A stretch of DNA of 64,000 nucleotides from Clostridia bacterium (GCA_017407705.1 JAFQWA010000013.1:41732-105731); one strand, 5' to 3'. Positions 37,411 to 47,212 are shown, numbered from the stretch's first letter. Numbers and translations: made by a program. The notes: generated by a model from the letters alone, not told the origin.

Positions 37411-38226
37411 TTAATATTTCCCTATTACAACACGGTCATTACCGCATAAATCCTGTGAAATTTCGGTGTTTGCACCAAGCTTTTCCAGAATCCCCGACAC
37501 TGCCTTACCCTGCCGATATCCTATCTCAAAGGCAATATCACACTTGTTTGCAAAGTTATTGGAGATTGTTTTATAAAACAGCAGACCCTCATCATCAGTA
37601 AAAAGAGCAGTTTCGGGTTCGTTTAAAACCTCTTTGGAAAGATCGGCTTTCTCACTGTGGGCAATATACGGCGGGTTGCTTACCACTAAATCGTAATCAC
37701 CCATAAAGCTTAACGCATCAGCCTTTATAGGGGTTACGTTAGTCGCCTTATTGCTATCAATATTTTTCAGCAAATAGCCGTAAGCCTCATCATAAAGCTC
37801 CACTGCATCCACCTTAGCATCCTGCCTGTTTTTTGCAATAGAGATAGCCACACACCCACTGCCTGAACACAAATCCAACACCTTAGGAGTTTTCTTATCC
37901 TTAATCAGTTCAAGGGCAGTTTCCACCAACAGCTCGGTATCCTGCCTTGGTATCAGTACTCCCTTACCTACCGAAAACGTTAGTCCGAAAAACTCACATT
38001 CTCCTAAAATATACTGCAAGGGCTCACCGAAATTTCGTCTTTCAACGGTTTTTTGGCACTGCAGCACTACTTCATCGGTAACTGCTTGATTGTAAGACAT
38101 TCTTAAAGCGGTAGGCGTCATTTTCATAAAATGAGCCACCATCAGCCTTGCCTCACGCTCCGCTTCATCTGATAAAAGCTGAGACTGACACTGCAAGATA
38201 AGCTCTCTTACCGTCACTTTTACCAC
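37411..38226 (-). CDS. prmC: Peptide chain release factor N5-glutamine methyltransferase
   Basis: Methylates the GGQ glutamine of release factors using SAM. 271 residues. An N-terminal helical domain is followed by a Rossmann methyltransferase domain with VLDLCSGSGCVAIS (SAM loop) and the catalytic NPPY in VVSNPPYIA. The usual upstream motif FFGLTFSVGKGVLIPRQDTELLVE is present. GTG start overlapping the DUF1385 gene end by seven bases. The release factor gene prfA, commonly next to it, is absent here. Confidence 0.93.
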   Translation of the reverse strand: MVKVTVRELILQCQSQLLSDEAEREARLMVAHFMKMTPTALRMSYNQAVTDEVVLQCQKTVERRNFGEPLQYILGECEFFGLTFSVGKGVLIPRQDTELLVETALELIKDKKTPKVLDLCSGSGCVAISIAKNRQDAKVDAVELYDEAYGYLLKNIDSNKATNVTPIKADALSFMGDYDLVVSNPPYIAHSEKADLSKEVLNEPETALFTDDEGLLFYKTISNNFANKCDIAFEIGYRQGKAVSGILEKLGANTEISQDLCGNDRVVIGKY

Positions 38227-39191
38227 CTGTCATCCTCTTGATTTTCGGGAATAACTGCAAGTATAGACTGAATTGCTACCTCTATCATAGCATCATCAGG
38301 CTCCTTAGTGGTAATACGCTGCACCCACAGTCCCGGTGCTGCAACTATTTTTGTAAGCAGATTATCGTGTCTGCCGCAGAATTTAATAAGCTCATAACCC
38401 AGACCGCAAAACAGCGGTACAAGTAAGATTTTAATGGCTATCCAAAGGGCAGTGATCTTGGTCACTGCAGGGAAAATCAGTGTGATAAGAGTTGAAATGA
38501 TTATACTTACGGCGATCATCAAAAACATAAAGGATGTGCCGCAGCGCGGGTGAAAACGGCTCTGCTTTCTTACGTTTTCAACGTTGAGCTCCTCACCCTT
38601 TTCATAACAGAAAATGGTTTTGTGCTCTGCACCGTGATACATAAACACACGCTTAATATCCTTGGTCATAGACACCAGCAAAACGTACGCCACAAACAGT
38701 GTTATTTTCATAACACCCTCAATAAGTCCTCTAAACACGTCTAAAGTGCCGCCTGCGGCAGAGTTTATGAAATTGAATATCTTTGTGGGGGCATACATAA
38801 ACAGCGCCAAAGCAAGTGCCACACCCAAAATAGTGGCAATCACCATAACAACGTTCATTAACAGCTCAGTGGATTTAGACTTAGGCTTGTCCTTATCCTT
38901 TTCTTCTTCAAGCTCGGTAAAACCCGAAAGATCTGCTGAACGCATAAGGGTTTTGTAGCCCACAGTCATAGACTCAATAAATCCCAAAACGCCTCTTATG
39001 ATAGGCAGCTTTAAAATGGGATATTTGTCTTTTAATGATACCGAAGGTACATCCTCAAGAATTATTTCATTACTTGTATTTCTAACTGCCAAAACGGTTT
39101 TGTTCGGGCCCTTCATCATAATGCCCTCAATTACCGCCTGACCTCCTATTGAGGTCTTTTTGCAGCACTGACTTTCTTTACTACTCAACAT
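38220..39191 (-). CDS. DUF1385 membrane protein (YqhQ-like)
   Basis: 323 residues. It has the family's N-terminal IGGQAVIEGIMMKGP and the central YHGAEHKTIFCYEKGEELNVENVRKQSRFHPRCGTSF, given here as the run between about residues 184 and 220 with its His and Cys residues. Four or so membrane helices are present. The function is unknown; the HGAEHK histidines suggest metal binding. The family is often found upstream of prmC, as here. It overlaps the kinase gene before it by 11 bases and prmC after it. Confidence 0.9.
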   Translation of the reverse strand: MLSSKESQCCKKTSIGGQAVIEGIMMKGPNKTVLAVRNTSNEIILEDVPSVSLKDKYPILKLPIIRGVLGFIESMTVGYKTLMRSADLSGFTELEEEKDKDKPKSKSTELLMNVVMVIATILGVALALALFMYAPTKIFNFINSAAGGTLDVFRGLIEGVMKITLFVAYVLLVSMTKDIKRVFMYHGAEHKTIFCYEKGEELNVENVRKQSRFHPRCGTSFMFLMIAVSIIISTLITLIFPAVTKITALWIAIKILLVPLFCGLGYELIKFCGRHDNLLTKIVAAPGLWVQRITTKEPDDAMIEVAIQSILAVIPENQEDDRW

Positions 39192-40632
39192 TGCTACCCC
39201 TTTCAGGCTCGTTAGGTTTAATAAACGGCAGGATTATGGCAACTGACGTACCTGCACCCTCTTTTGAATCTATCTCTAAAATACCGTCGTGTTGCTTTAT
39301 AATCTCATCGGCAATAGCCAAGCCGATGCCTGAACCACGCACAGTCTTGTTTGCTTTATAAAAACGCTCTTTTACCTTACTTAAGTCCTCAGCGGCGATA
39401 CCGCAGCCGGTATCCTTAACGGTTACCTGAACGTAAATATCGTGGCGTGTGGCTTCCACCAGCACGTGTCCACCCTCTTGTGAGTACTTGATAGCGTTGT
39501 CTATAATATTGATAAACACCTGCTTTAAGCGGTTAGGATCTGCCATAACAAAGGGCAGCGTTTCAGGCTCGATATACTCGATATTCACGCCCTGTTTTTT
39601 AGCAGTTTCCTGATACATATACACCGCTTCGCCCAGCTCTGCAAGTATATCTACCTTTTGCATATTCAAGGTAAGTCTGCCTGCCTGCATACGTGAAAAG
39701 TCCAGCAGGTCCTCAACAAGTCCTGACAAACGGGAGGATTCATTGATTATAACGTTCATTCCCTTTTCTACTAACTGAGGATCGGTTTCAATGGAGGTTT
39801 TTATGGTCTCACCCCAACCCTGAATAACTGTAAGAGGGGTTCTCAGTTCGTGGGAAACAGAAGAAATAAACTCGTTTTTAAGAGTTTCCGAGGATTCCAG
39901 CTCTGATGCCATATAGTTTATGGTATCACACAATTTGCCGATCTCGTCTGTGCCGTTAACAGGCAGTCTGTCATCAAAATTGCCGTTGGCAATTCGGTAT
40001 GCCGTATCGGTAATGGCACGAATAGGCTTGATAATAGAGCGCAAGAAAAGTGCTCCCGAAGCCACTGTTAACGCAATAATAAACAGACCTATACACAGTA
40101 TAATGATAATGTTGTTAAGTATCTGCTTATTGATTGCATCCATACACACAACAAATCGGATAGCGCCTATACTACGGTCGTTTACCTTTGGCAAAAACAT
40201 AGTAACAGCCATAACGTTTTCGCCGTTTTCATTGGTATAAATCGCCTCTGCTTTACCGCCACTCTGCTTTTTTGCAGCTTCATAGTCAGTGGAGCTCTGC
40301 TGATTGGAGATAAATCCCCCTGAGGTAACTATCATATTATCATTACGGTCAAAAACCTGCACCTCAACGGTGTTTTTATCAAGGTAATCTCCCACAAACT
40401 CCTTAGCGCCTAACTCAAACTCCATTTCGGTGGCAGCAGCGTAACGCATAAAAAAGCCTGATGACATTCTGATTCTTGAATCAATGTCACGTCTTACAGA
40501 GTTATAATAAAAGCTAACAATAAAAAGTGAAGCAGTTATCTGAAAAACAACAACTACCAAAACAACGATACCTATAATATTAAACAGCCAACGACTGGTA
40601 AGGCCCTTCATTTTAATGCTACTGCTTTTCAA
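39181..40632 (-). CDS. Sensor histidine kinase (HAMP, HisKA, HATPase)
   Basis: 483 residues from TTG 40632. A GTG three codons earlier is part of the AGGAGGTG ribosome site and so cannot be used easily. Membrane helix one is at about residues 15-42, an extracellular sensor domain of about 130 residues follows, helix two is at about 174-197, then HAMP. Phospho-acceptor His261 is in SVSHELRTPL, the N box is INIIDNAIKYS, and the DTGCGIA and GSGIGLAIADEI boxes complete an active kinase. The overall layout resembles WalK/ResE-type kinases. It is paired with the adjoining response regulator. Confidence 0.94.
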   Translation of the reverse strand: MKSSSIKMKGLTSRWLFNIIGIVVLVVVVFQITASLFIVSFYYNSVRRDIDSRIRMSSGFFMRYAAATEMEFELGAKEFVGDYLDKNTVEVQVFDRNDNMIVTSGGFISNQQSSTDYEAAKKQSGGKAEAIYTNENGENVMAVTMFLPKVNDRSIGAIRFVVCMDAINKQILNNIIIILCIGLFIIALTVASGALFLRSIIKPIRAITDTAYRIANGNFDDRLPVNGTDEIGKLCDTINYMASELESSETLKNEFISSVSHELRTPLTVIQGWGETIKTSIETDPQLVEKGMNVIINESSRLSGLVEDLLDFSRMQAGRLTLNMQKVDILAELGEAVYMYQETAKKQGVNIEYIEPETLPFVMADPNRLKQVFINIIDNAIKYSQEGGHVLVEATRHDIYVQVTVKDTGCGIAAEDLSKVKERFYKANKTVRGSGIGLAIADEIIKQHDGILEIDSKEGAGTSVAIILPFIKPNEPERGSNVE

Positions 40633-40665
40633 CTGCTTCACCTCCTACTTTAAACTCAATAAAAA

Positions 40666-41370
40666 CTACTCAATTATCCACTTATATCCTCTGCCCCAAA
40701 CTGTCAACAAATGACGGGGTGTAGAGGCATCGTCCTCAATTTTCATACGCAGTCTGCGTACGTTTACATCAACGATCTTCTCATCGCCTAAATATTCGTC
40801 GCCCCATACCTTACGCAATATCTCTGTTCGATCAATGGTTATATTGGGGCGTGAGAACAACAGCTCTATAACCTGATACTCCAAGGGAGTAAGTTCGATG
40901 TTCATGCCTCTTTTTGCCAACGTACGGCGTCTGAGATCAAGGCTGAAATCACCCAGCACTATCTCATCAGATGCGCTTCTTGTGGGCTTTATGCCGCTTT
41001 GCAGCTCAACACGTCGTGACAGAGAGTCCACACGGGCTACCAGCTCAGTGGGGCTAAAGGGCTTGGTCATATAGTCATCAGCGCCCAACATAAGCGCAGA
41101 CACCTTATCCATTTCCTGAGACTTAGCGGTGAGCATAATTACACCAACGGTATTGTTTCGAGCACGTATTTCCTTGCAAACCGCAAGGCCGTCAATACCG
41201 GGCATCATAATGTCCAAAAGCACCACGTGAAAATCCGAATCCATATAAAATATGTTCAGTGCTTCCTCACCTGTTTGTGCCTCAACGGTTTCGTAACCTG
41301 CACGTCTTAAATTGATAACCACAAACTCACGGATAGCTGCCTCGTCTTCTACTACAAGAACCTTTCTCAT
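40666..41370 (-). CDS. OmpR-family response regulator
   Basis: 234 residues. The receiver domain has VVEDE at residues 6-10, the phospho-acceptor Asp53 in LLDIMMPGIDG, a conserved Thr in MLTAKSQ, and KPFSPTEL. A winged-helix DNA-binding domain follows at about 140-232 (LTPLEYQVIELLFSRP, then VDVNVRRLRMKIE). A strong GGGGGAG site precedes the ATG. It is transcribed between the lipoprotein and kinase genes. The target genes are unknown; the context suggests envelope functions. Confidence 0.94.
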   Translation of the reverse strand: MRKVLVVEDEAAIREFVVINLRRAGYETVEAQTGEEALNIFYMDSDFHVVLLDIMMPGIDGLAVCKEIRARNNTVGVIMLTAKSQEMDKVSALMLGADDYMTKPFSPTELVARVDSLSRRVELQSGIKPTRSASDEIVLGDFSLDLRRRTLAKRGMNIELTPLEYQVIELLFSRPNITIDRTEILRKVWGDEYLGDEKIVDVNVRRLRMKIEDDASTPRHLLTVWGRGYKWIIE

Positions 41371-41384
41371 ATATACTCCCCCGT

Positions 41385-42734
41385 TTATAAAAGTTTGAAA
41401 TTCTCTGCGATGTAATCGTAACTGAGCTTATATTCCGACACTGCATTTTCGTTTATCTTTACAGCATAAACCGAACCGTTTTTGCTGATAAGCTCTCTAA
41501 AACCTTCGTGGGCGTTTTCTTCCCAGCTTTTTGATGAAAATACCTGTATGGAGAAAAGCTGTTCTCCTGCCACCTGATTGTCAAAATCCCATTGGCTGAA
41601 CACACGCAGCTTTTCATCGGTAACTCTGGTAATGGTAACGTTGCTGGACCAGTTTTCGGGCAGCTTTATCAAATAACCGTCGGAAACGTTAAACACCGAT
41701 GTCATAACAGTGTTATAAGTGCCGTCAAACCGCTTCCACACGGTGTAATATATCTTGTTCTGAGCATCTGAGAGCTCGTATCCCGGCACAGCATAAAGCT
41801 GAGGGATTTCGATTCTGCCGTCTAAATCAATGTCTCTTGAGCTTACAGGTGCCTCACGGTAGGTAAGATCGGTCTCACCCAAAACCGAGTTGTAAAAAGC
41901 ACTGTAAAGCTTGTTCTGATTGTAATATATCAGCTCGGTCACCATAACTGATGAGCCCTTATAAGCATCAATATAAGCACCGTTTAAATGAGCGGAAACT
42001 TTAGACTGGGTTATGGATGCAAACTCAGTAATATTGGGGTCCATATCCACAGTGCCCATAACCACCGTACCGCCTTCGATTAAGCTGATAAGCTTGGCAG
42101 TAGCGGATTTCTGCACAGTTTGTGCAGTATCGGTCTCAAAATCGTTTTTAGTGGTGGTGTTTATGGAAAGCAACAGAAGCTGTGGCTTCTCATTACCTGT
42201 AAGATTGCAAACAGAATAGGCAGTGTAAGGCTCCTGGGTTCTTAAAGTAACGGTGTTGTTATCCAGACTGTAAACGCTCAACTGTTTTTCTCGGGCGTTA
42301 TACATATTGCTTCCTACAAATATTTCAAATGCACTATCCCCTGCAATATCCCAAAACTCCACACGCTCAACGCCGATACCCGGTATAGGCATATCGTAAA
42401 TGGAACGCCACTGACCGTCTATCTTTTTAAGGAAATTGATGTGTACTGCGGAATAGTTGGAAGTAAGATTGTAAAAAACTATAGCCTCATCTGTTTTATC
42501 GCCGTCAATATCCTTGCTGATACAAGAGGCACGGAACTCACCTGATGAGGGATAAACAAACTCTATATCTGTGCCCACCGCACTGTAAAGAGCATCCTCA
42601 ATACCGCTCAAGCTACCTACGGCCTTCGGCGGCTTCATAAGGGTTTTAGGATCCGCAAAAATACCGCTGCAAGAGGTTAACGTTAGCATCATACAAACAA
42701 TCACGCTGATAATCGCCTTATGTTTAAATCGCAT
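41385..42734 (-). CDS. Predicted lipoprotein of unknown function
   Basis: 449 residues. The N-terminus is a lipoprotein signal peptide with lipobox LTSC and acylated Cys22. The mature part is beta-rich with repeated Asp/Gly loops such as DIDGDKTDEAI, DIAGDSAFEI and DLDGRIEIP. These resemble FG-GAP/VCBS or beta-propeller-like repeats with possible Ca2+ sites. I recognise no named family. It sits between the mreB-like gene and the two-component pair, so it may be an extracytoplasmic sensor or an accessory to the kinase. That is inference from position. Confidence 0.7.
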   Translation of the reverse strand: MRFKHKAIISVIVCMMLTLTSCSGIFADPKTLMKPPKAVGSLSGIEDALYSAVGTDIEFVYPSSGEFRASCISKDIDGDKTDEAIVFYNLTSNYSAVHINFLKKIDGQWRSIYDMPIPGIGVERVEFWDIAGDSAFEIFVGSNMYNAREKQLSVYSLDNNTVTLRTQEPYTAYSVCNLTGNEKPQLLLLSINTTTKNDFETDTAQTVQKSATAKLISLIEGGTVVMGTVDMDPNITEFASITQSKVSAHLNGAYIDAYKGSSVMVTELIYYNQNKLYSAFYNSVLGETDLTYREAPVSSRDIDLDGRIEIPQLYAVPGYELSDAQNKIYYTVWKRFDGTYNTVMTSVFNVSDGYLIKLPENWSSNVTITRVTDEKLRVFSQWDFDNQVAGEQLFSIQVFSSKSWEENAHEGFRELISKNGSVYAVKINENAVSEYKLSYDYIAENFKLL

Positions 42735-42767
42735 AAACCCACCGCCTTTCTGATAAATTTAATAATT

Positions 42768-43790
42768 TTACGCCATTGACAGCTCGTCAAGTGACTTAAA
42801 TCTGTAATCGCCGTTTTTAAGCAGATCAAAGTTTTTCAGCGCCATTGCAGTACCCTTGGCAACACAGGTTTTGGGATTGTCAACGGTTGTGACCTTAACG
42901 CCGATATAATTAGCCAAGAACTCGGGAAATCCGTATAAAATAGAGCCACCACCGATAAGAGTAATACCGTCGGAATAAATATCACCGGTCATTTCAGGGG
43001 GTGTTTTCTCAATAACCGACTGCACCGATTTGCAGATAGATACTGCTGTATCGTAAAGGGCGGTTATCATCTCGTTGGTGTTTATTTCAAAGGTCTGGGG
43101 CATACCCGTAAACTGGTGCTGACCTTTAGCAGTAATGGTAAGCTCTAATGGACGCTGAGTAACACAGCCTATCTGACGTTTTATCTGCTCAGCTGTGTGA
43201 GGCCCGATAATTACGCTATGCTCACGCTTTATGTACTTGGCAATAGCATTGTTAAACGAACTGCCTGCCACGTTTGTGGATTGATATTTTACCAATCCAC
43301 CCATGGACAGTGTGGCAATATCGGTAGTACCTGCACCCACGTCCACAATAATGGAGCCTTTGGGAGTGGTGAAATCCAAACCGATACCGATTGCCGCCGC
43401 CACAGGGCCTTCGATAAGACAAACATCTCTCGCTCCTGAGGAAGAACAAGCGTTGTAAATAGAACGCTTTTGCATCTCTGTTATGGAGCTTGGCACCGCA
43501 ACCATAACACGAGCCTTAAACATTTTGTTATTGGCAACCTGGTTCAAAAACGCACTGAGCATACTTTCAGCAACATCATATTCCGCAATAACGCCGTTTT
43601 TTATGGGGCAAACGGCGGTAACACTGGCAGGAGTCCTGCCCAGCATATTATAAGCATCGTCACCTGCGGCAATAAGCTCACCGGTCCTTGTTTCGTAAGA
43701 AACTGCAGTAAGCTCATCTAAAACTATGCTTTTTCCTGAATAAATTACGGTACGCTGAGTACCAAGGTCTATACCAAAATCGGTTGCCAT
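42768..43790 (-). CDS. Second MreB/Mbl-like actin homologue
   Basis: 340 residues, full length. It has the phosphate-1 motif GIDLGTQRTVIY at the N-terminus, phosphate-2 IIVDVGAGTTDIATLS, and the adenosine motif GITLIGGGSILYG. These are close to MreB, but IDLGTQRT replaces the usual IDLGTANT and DVGAGTTD replaces DIGGGTTE. It is clearly a paralogue of the mreB at the left edge, perhaps an Mbl- or MreBH-like filament. It heads a unit with a lipoprotein, a two-component system, DUF1385 and prmC, not with mreC/mreD. Confidence 0.9.
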   Translation of the reverse strand: MATDFGIDLGTQRTVIYSGKSIVLDELTAVSYETRTGELIAAGDDAYNMLGRTPASVTAVCPIKNGVIAEYDVAESMLSAFLNQVANNKMFKARVMVAVPSSITEMQKRSIYNACSSSGARDVCLIEGPVAAAIGIGLDFTTPKGSIIVDVGAGTTDIATLSMGGLVKYQSTNVAGSSFNNAIAKYIKREHSVIIGPHTAEQIKRQIGCVTQRPLELTITAKGQHQFTGMPQTFEINTNEMITALYDTAVSICKSVQSVIEKTPPEMTGDIYSDGITLIGGGSILYGFPEFLANYIGVKVTTVDNPKTCVAKGTAMALKNFDLLKNGDYRFKSLDELSMA

Positions 43791-43823
43791 TTATCTTTCT
43801 CCTTTAGACTATATACATAAATA

Positions 43824-43852
43824 ATTATACGATAATTATTACAACATTACAA
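43824..43852 (-). promoter_or_regulatory. Promoter of the mreB2 cluster
   Basis: Minus-strand TTGTAA (complement of 43847-43852) and TATAAT (complement of 43824-43829), 17-base spacer, in the 75-base gap between comF and the mreB-like gene. Confidence 0.65.
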
Positions 43853-43865
43853 GTACCCATATTTG

Positions 43866-44558
43866 TTATTTTTCCTTAGATTTTCCTCTTGTTGCGGCGG
43901 TTACACAATAAACACCCGCAGCACCCTCTAACCTTAGCACTCGTGCACACTCACTCAAGGTGGAGCCCGTAGTGATAATGTCATCTACCAGCAGGATGTT
44001 TTTGTTGAAAACGTCGCCCACAACCGAGTAAATCCCAGACACATTCTGCTCTCTTTCCTTGGCAGGTAAAAGGTGTTGTGGCTTGGCACTTACAGTTTGC
44101 TTTAACACATCTATAACCGGCAGTCCCAAATACTGACTTAAAGCATCTGCCAAAAGTCTGCTATGGTTGTAGCCCTTACGTTTTTGCTTTGATTTGAACA
44201 TAGGTACAAAGGCGATGCAGTCAAAAGTCATGCCGCAATACTCACCTAAAACGCTTTGTGCCATATATTTGCTAAGAAAATCTGCGGTTTGCTTAATTTT
44301 GTGGTGCTTTATATTAAGCACCGCCAACTTTGCAGAGCCGTTATAATAAAAGGGTGAAACACATCTGTCAAACCACTTTGGATGGCGTTTGCAGTCACAA
44401 CTGCCCTCAGGTGCACCGCAGATATTACATAGCTTACCGCTAACCTTATCAAGTCCGTTTGCACAGTCATCACATATACTGCTTTGGGCAGAAATCACTT
44501 GGTTACAGCAGACGCAACGGTTGGGTAAAAATATATGAATTATCTTATCTAAAAGCAT
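43866..44558 (-). CDS. comF: ComF-family phosphoribosyltransferase-like protein
   Basis: 230 residues. The N-terminal cysteine-rich part has CVCC, CDDC, CNIC and CDC groups, a double zinc-ribbon as in ComFC. The C-terminal PRTase domain has the PRPP loop ILLVDDIITTGSTL at about 185-198. In transformable bacteria ComFC helps DNA uptake or processing; outside them its role is unclear. It directly follows recD2, linking two DNA-processing genes. Confidence 0.9.
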   Translation of the reverse strand: MLLDKIIHIFLPNRCVCCNQVISAQSSICDDCANGLDKVSGKLCNICGAPEGSCDCKRHPKWFDRCVSPFYYNGSAKLAVLNIKHHKIKQTADFLSKYMAQSVLGEYCGMTFDCIAFVPMFKSKQKRKGYNHSRLLADALSQYLGLPVIDVLKQTVSAKPQHLLPAKEREQNVSGIYSVVGDVFNKNILLVDDIITTGSTLSECARVLRLEGAAGVYCVTAATRGKSKEK

Positions 44559-44569
44559 ACTCCACCGTC

Positions 44570-46783
44570 CTACATCTCATTAGCAGCGTCCAGCAAAAAG
44601 CTTGAAAACGCAGTGTATCTCTTAGTTTTTTTACTGTTTGCCACCATCTTGGAAATATCCGAACTTGTGCCGATAACTATGAGCAGCTTTTTCGCACGGG
44701 TAACGGCTGTGTAAAGCAGATTACGGTAGCTCAGCTGAGGGGGTATATCCAAAACCGGCAGTATTACACAGTCAAACTCGCTGCCCTGACTTTTATGCAC
44801 CGTAACTGCATAGGCAAGCTCCAAATCCTCTATTTCCTCACCTGAATAAGTGGCGGTTTTATCATCAAACCTTACCTTTATCTCCGATGTAAACTTATCA
44901 ATTTTTACCAATGTACCTATATCCCCGTTAAACACGCCGCTGCCCTCTGTACCGTCATCACGCACCCACATTACGTCGTAGTTGTTTTTTATCTGCATAA
45001 CCTTGTCGCCCTCACGCATTACAAAGCCCTTGTGGGTCATTTCCGACTTGTTTTTAGCAGGTGGATTGATACGCTGCTGCAACAGGTTGTTTAAACTGAT
45101 AGTACCCGTATTGCGTTTACGTGACGGGCACAGCACCTGAATGTTATCACCGGGTAAAAAGTTATATGCCTTAGGCAAACGTTCACAGTAAAGGTCAGAC
45201 ACAAGCTGTGCCGCTACCGAAGGACTGCTTTGAGGCAATATAAAGAAATCTTTGTCCTTATCGCCGTTTTGCGGCATCTGCCCTGCAATTATTTTATGGG
45301 CATTAGTAACGATAAGACTTTCCATTGCCTGACGGAATATGCGTGTAAGCCGTATTACCGGCACTACCCCTGAGTCAATAAGGTCATTCAGCACGTTTCC
45401 TGCACCCACTGAGGGTAGCTGGTCCACGTCACCTACCAGTATCAGGCGGCAGTTAGCGGTCATGGCTTTAAGCAGTGCGTCAAAAAGCTGAATATCCATC
45501 ATAGAAAGCTCGTCCACCACGATAACCGTGTGCTCTAAGGGATTGCACTCGTTACGCTTAAATAACTGCTTATCGTTTTCGCCCCACTCAACCTCTAAAA
45601 GTCTGTGTATGGTTTTAGCTTCCTTGCCGGTAAGCTCACTCATTCGTTTTGCCGCTCTGCCCGTTGGTGCCGCTAAGGCAATATCCTCACCTGCCTCCTC
45701 AAGCAACGCAATTATTGCGTTTAAGGTGGTGGTCTTACCGGTACCGGGACCGCCTGTTAATACTAAAAGTCCCTTAGATAAGGCTTGGGCTATGGCTTCC
45801 TTTTGCAAGGAATCGTATAAGATGCCGTTTCGCTCCTCAAACTGAGCCAGTCTGCTTTTATGAACAGGCACCTCATCAGGTGGAATTTTCATCATAAGTG
45901 CGATTCGGTTAGCGCAGTATCTCTCTGCCCTGTACATATACGGCAGAAATACAAACTCCTTTTCCCCTATCTCACACTGTGTCAGCACACCGTTGTGCAG
46001 CATATCCTCCAACACGCTCTGCACCTCATCAGGCTCACAGTTAAGCAGCAAAGCGGCTGTTTCAACAAGTCTGTTCTTAGGCAGGCAGGTGTGTCCGTTA
46101 CGCAGATTGTGGCGCAGCACATACTCAATACCTGCTTTGTATCGGTATTTATAAGGCACACTGTTATCTAATGAACGGGATATTTCATCTACCCTCTCAA
46201 AGCTAAAGCCAATTCCCTCACTGCACAGCATAAAGGGGTTTTCTTTAATTTTATCCACACTGGCATTGCCCAGCTTTTTATATATCCTGACCGCTTCGTT
46301 AGCGGTAATACTCATTCCCGACAGACTCAGCATAACCTCTCTGATGCCAAACTGCTTTGAATACTCCTCAGATATTTTCTCAGCCTTAGACTTGGAAATG
46401 CCTTTAATTTCACTTAAACGCATAGGCTCGTTTTCGATTATATTAAGTGAATCCTCACCAAATTTCTCCACAATAAGCTGTGCTGTAACGGGGCCTATAC
46501 CCTTTACTGCACCCGATGACAAATAACGCAAAACAGCCGCACTTGTGGCAGGCATACTGCGTTCACAAAGCTCGGCTTTAAATTGCGGACCGTAACTGGG
46601 ATGAATGGTGTAGTTACCCTTTAAAGTAACACGCTCACCGATGTTTATGTAAGGCATTGTTCCCACTACCGTGATCAGCTCATCATTACTGGCGATCTCA
46701 ATAACACAATACCCCGTATCATCGTTACGGTAAGTAATATTTTCAACTGTACCTTTTAAAATCAGTTGCTCGTAAGATTCCAT
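44570..46783 (-). CDS. recD2: RecD2-type ATP-dependent 5'-3' DNA helicase
   Basis: SF1B helicase acting without RecBC. 737 residues. The N-terminal OB-like and helix-hairpin-helix repeats (GAVKGIGPVTAQLIVEKFG at about 91-109, then LSEIKGISKSKAEKI) are diagnostic of RecD2. Walker A GGPGTGKTT is at about 344-352, with VVDELSMMD (motif II), VGDVDQLPSVGAG (motif III) and VTVHKSQGSEF (motif V). It is cotranscribed with the small membrane protein upstream and comF downstream. Confidence 0.95.
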   Translation of the reverse strand: MESYEQLILKGTVENITYRNDDTGYCVIEIASNDELITVVGTMPYINIGERVTLKGNYTIHPSYGPQFKAELCERSMPATSAAVLRYLSSGAVKGIGPVTAQLIVEKFGEDSLNIIENEPMRLSEIKGISKSKAEKISEEYSKQFGIREVMLSLSGMSITANEAVRIYKKLGNASVDKIKENPFMLCSEGIGFSFERVDEISRSLDNSVPYKYRYKAGIEYVLRHNLRNGHTCLPKNRLVETAALLLNCEPDEVQSVLEDMLHNGVLTQCEIGEKEFVFLPYMYRAERYCANRIALMMKIPPDEVPVHKSRLAQFEERNGILYDSLQKEAIAQALSKGLLVLTGGPGTGKTTTLNAIIALLEEAGEDIALAAPTGRAAKRMSELTGKEAKTIHRLLEVEWGENDKQLFKRNECNPLEHTVIVVDELSMMDIQLFDALLKAMTANCRLILVGDVDQLPSVGAGNVLNDLIDSGVVPVIRLTRIFRQAMESLIVTNAHKIIAGQMPQNGDKDKDFFILPQSSPSVAAQLVSDLYCERLPKAYNFLPGDNIQVLCPSRKRNTGTISLNNLLQQRINPPAKNKSEMTHKGFVMREGDKVMQIKNNYDVMWVRDDGTEGSGVFNGDIGTLVKIDKFTSEIKVRFDDKTATYSGEEIEDLELAYAVTVHKSQGSEFDCVILPVLDIPPQLSYRNLLYTAVTRAKKLLIVIGTSSDISKMVANSKKTKRYTAFSSFLLDAANEM

Positions 46784-46802
46784 TTGATCATCCTGCTTTA
46801 AT

Positions 46803-47138
46803 TTATAAAAACTTATCCTTTAGTTTTTGATTCAGCTCATCAACACTGCAAAAATCAACGTCATAATCCCTGCAGATCACTTTACATATATCCTTACCCA
46901 TACTGCTCAGTCCCATATCCACCGCGATTATCTCATTGTTTTTGCCCACTCGGTTCCAGTTTATCTGCTCAACGGCATCACGTAGCACCATCTCAGCACT
47001 GTCGTTTTTCAGGCACACGATATGGCACAAACTTTTCTCCCAGTCGGTGGTAAACAGTGCGTAAACGATGGCTCTTATCACCGTCACCATTCCAAGCAAA
47101 CACAAAATCGACGCTATAATATACAGTACTACCTCCAT
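46803..47138 (-). CDS. Small single-pass membrane protein, unknown function
   Basis: 111 residues. One or two hydrophobic helices occupy about residues 3-30, followed by a soluble domain with two Cys in SLCHIVCLKND and later CKVICRDYDVDFCS. The soluble part alternates strand and helix and has a conserved-looking IIAVDMGLSSMGKDI. I do not recognise the family. GAGGTGAT precedes the ATG. It is the first gene of the recD2-comF unit. Confidence 0.7.
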   Translation of the reverse strand: MEVVLYIIASILCLLGMVTVIRAIVYALFTTDWEKSLCHIVCLKNDSAEMVLRDAVEQINWNRVGKNNEIIAVDMGLSSMGKDICKVICRDYDVDFCSVDELNQKLKDKFL

Positions 47139-47212
47139 TATGTATCACCTCAAAAAGTTGGTACTATATTTTATGAAAAACGGCGATTTTGGTGAGTGTG
47201 AAGATATATTTT

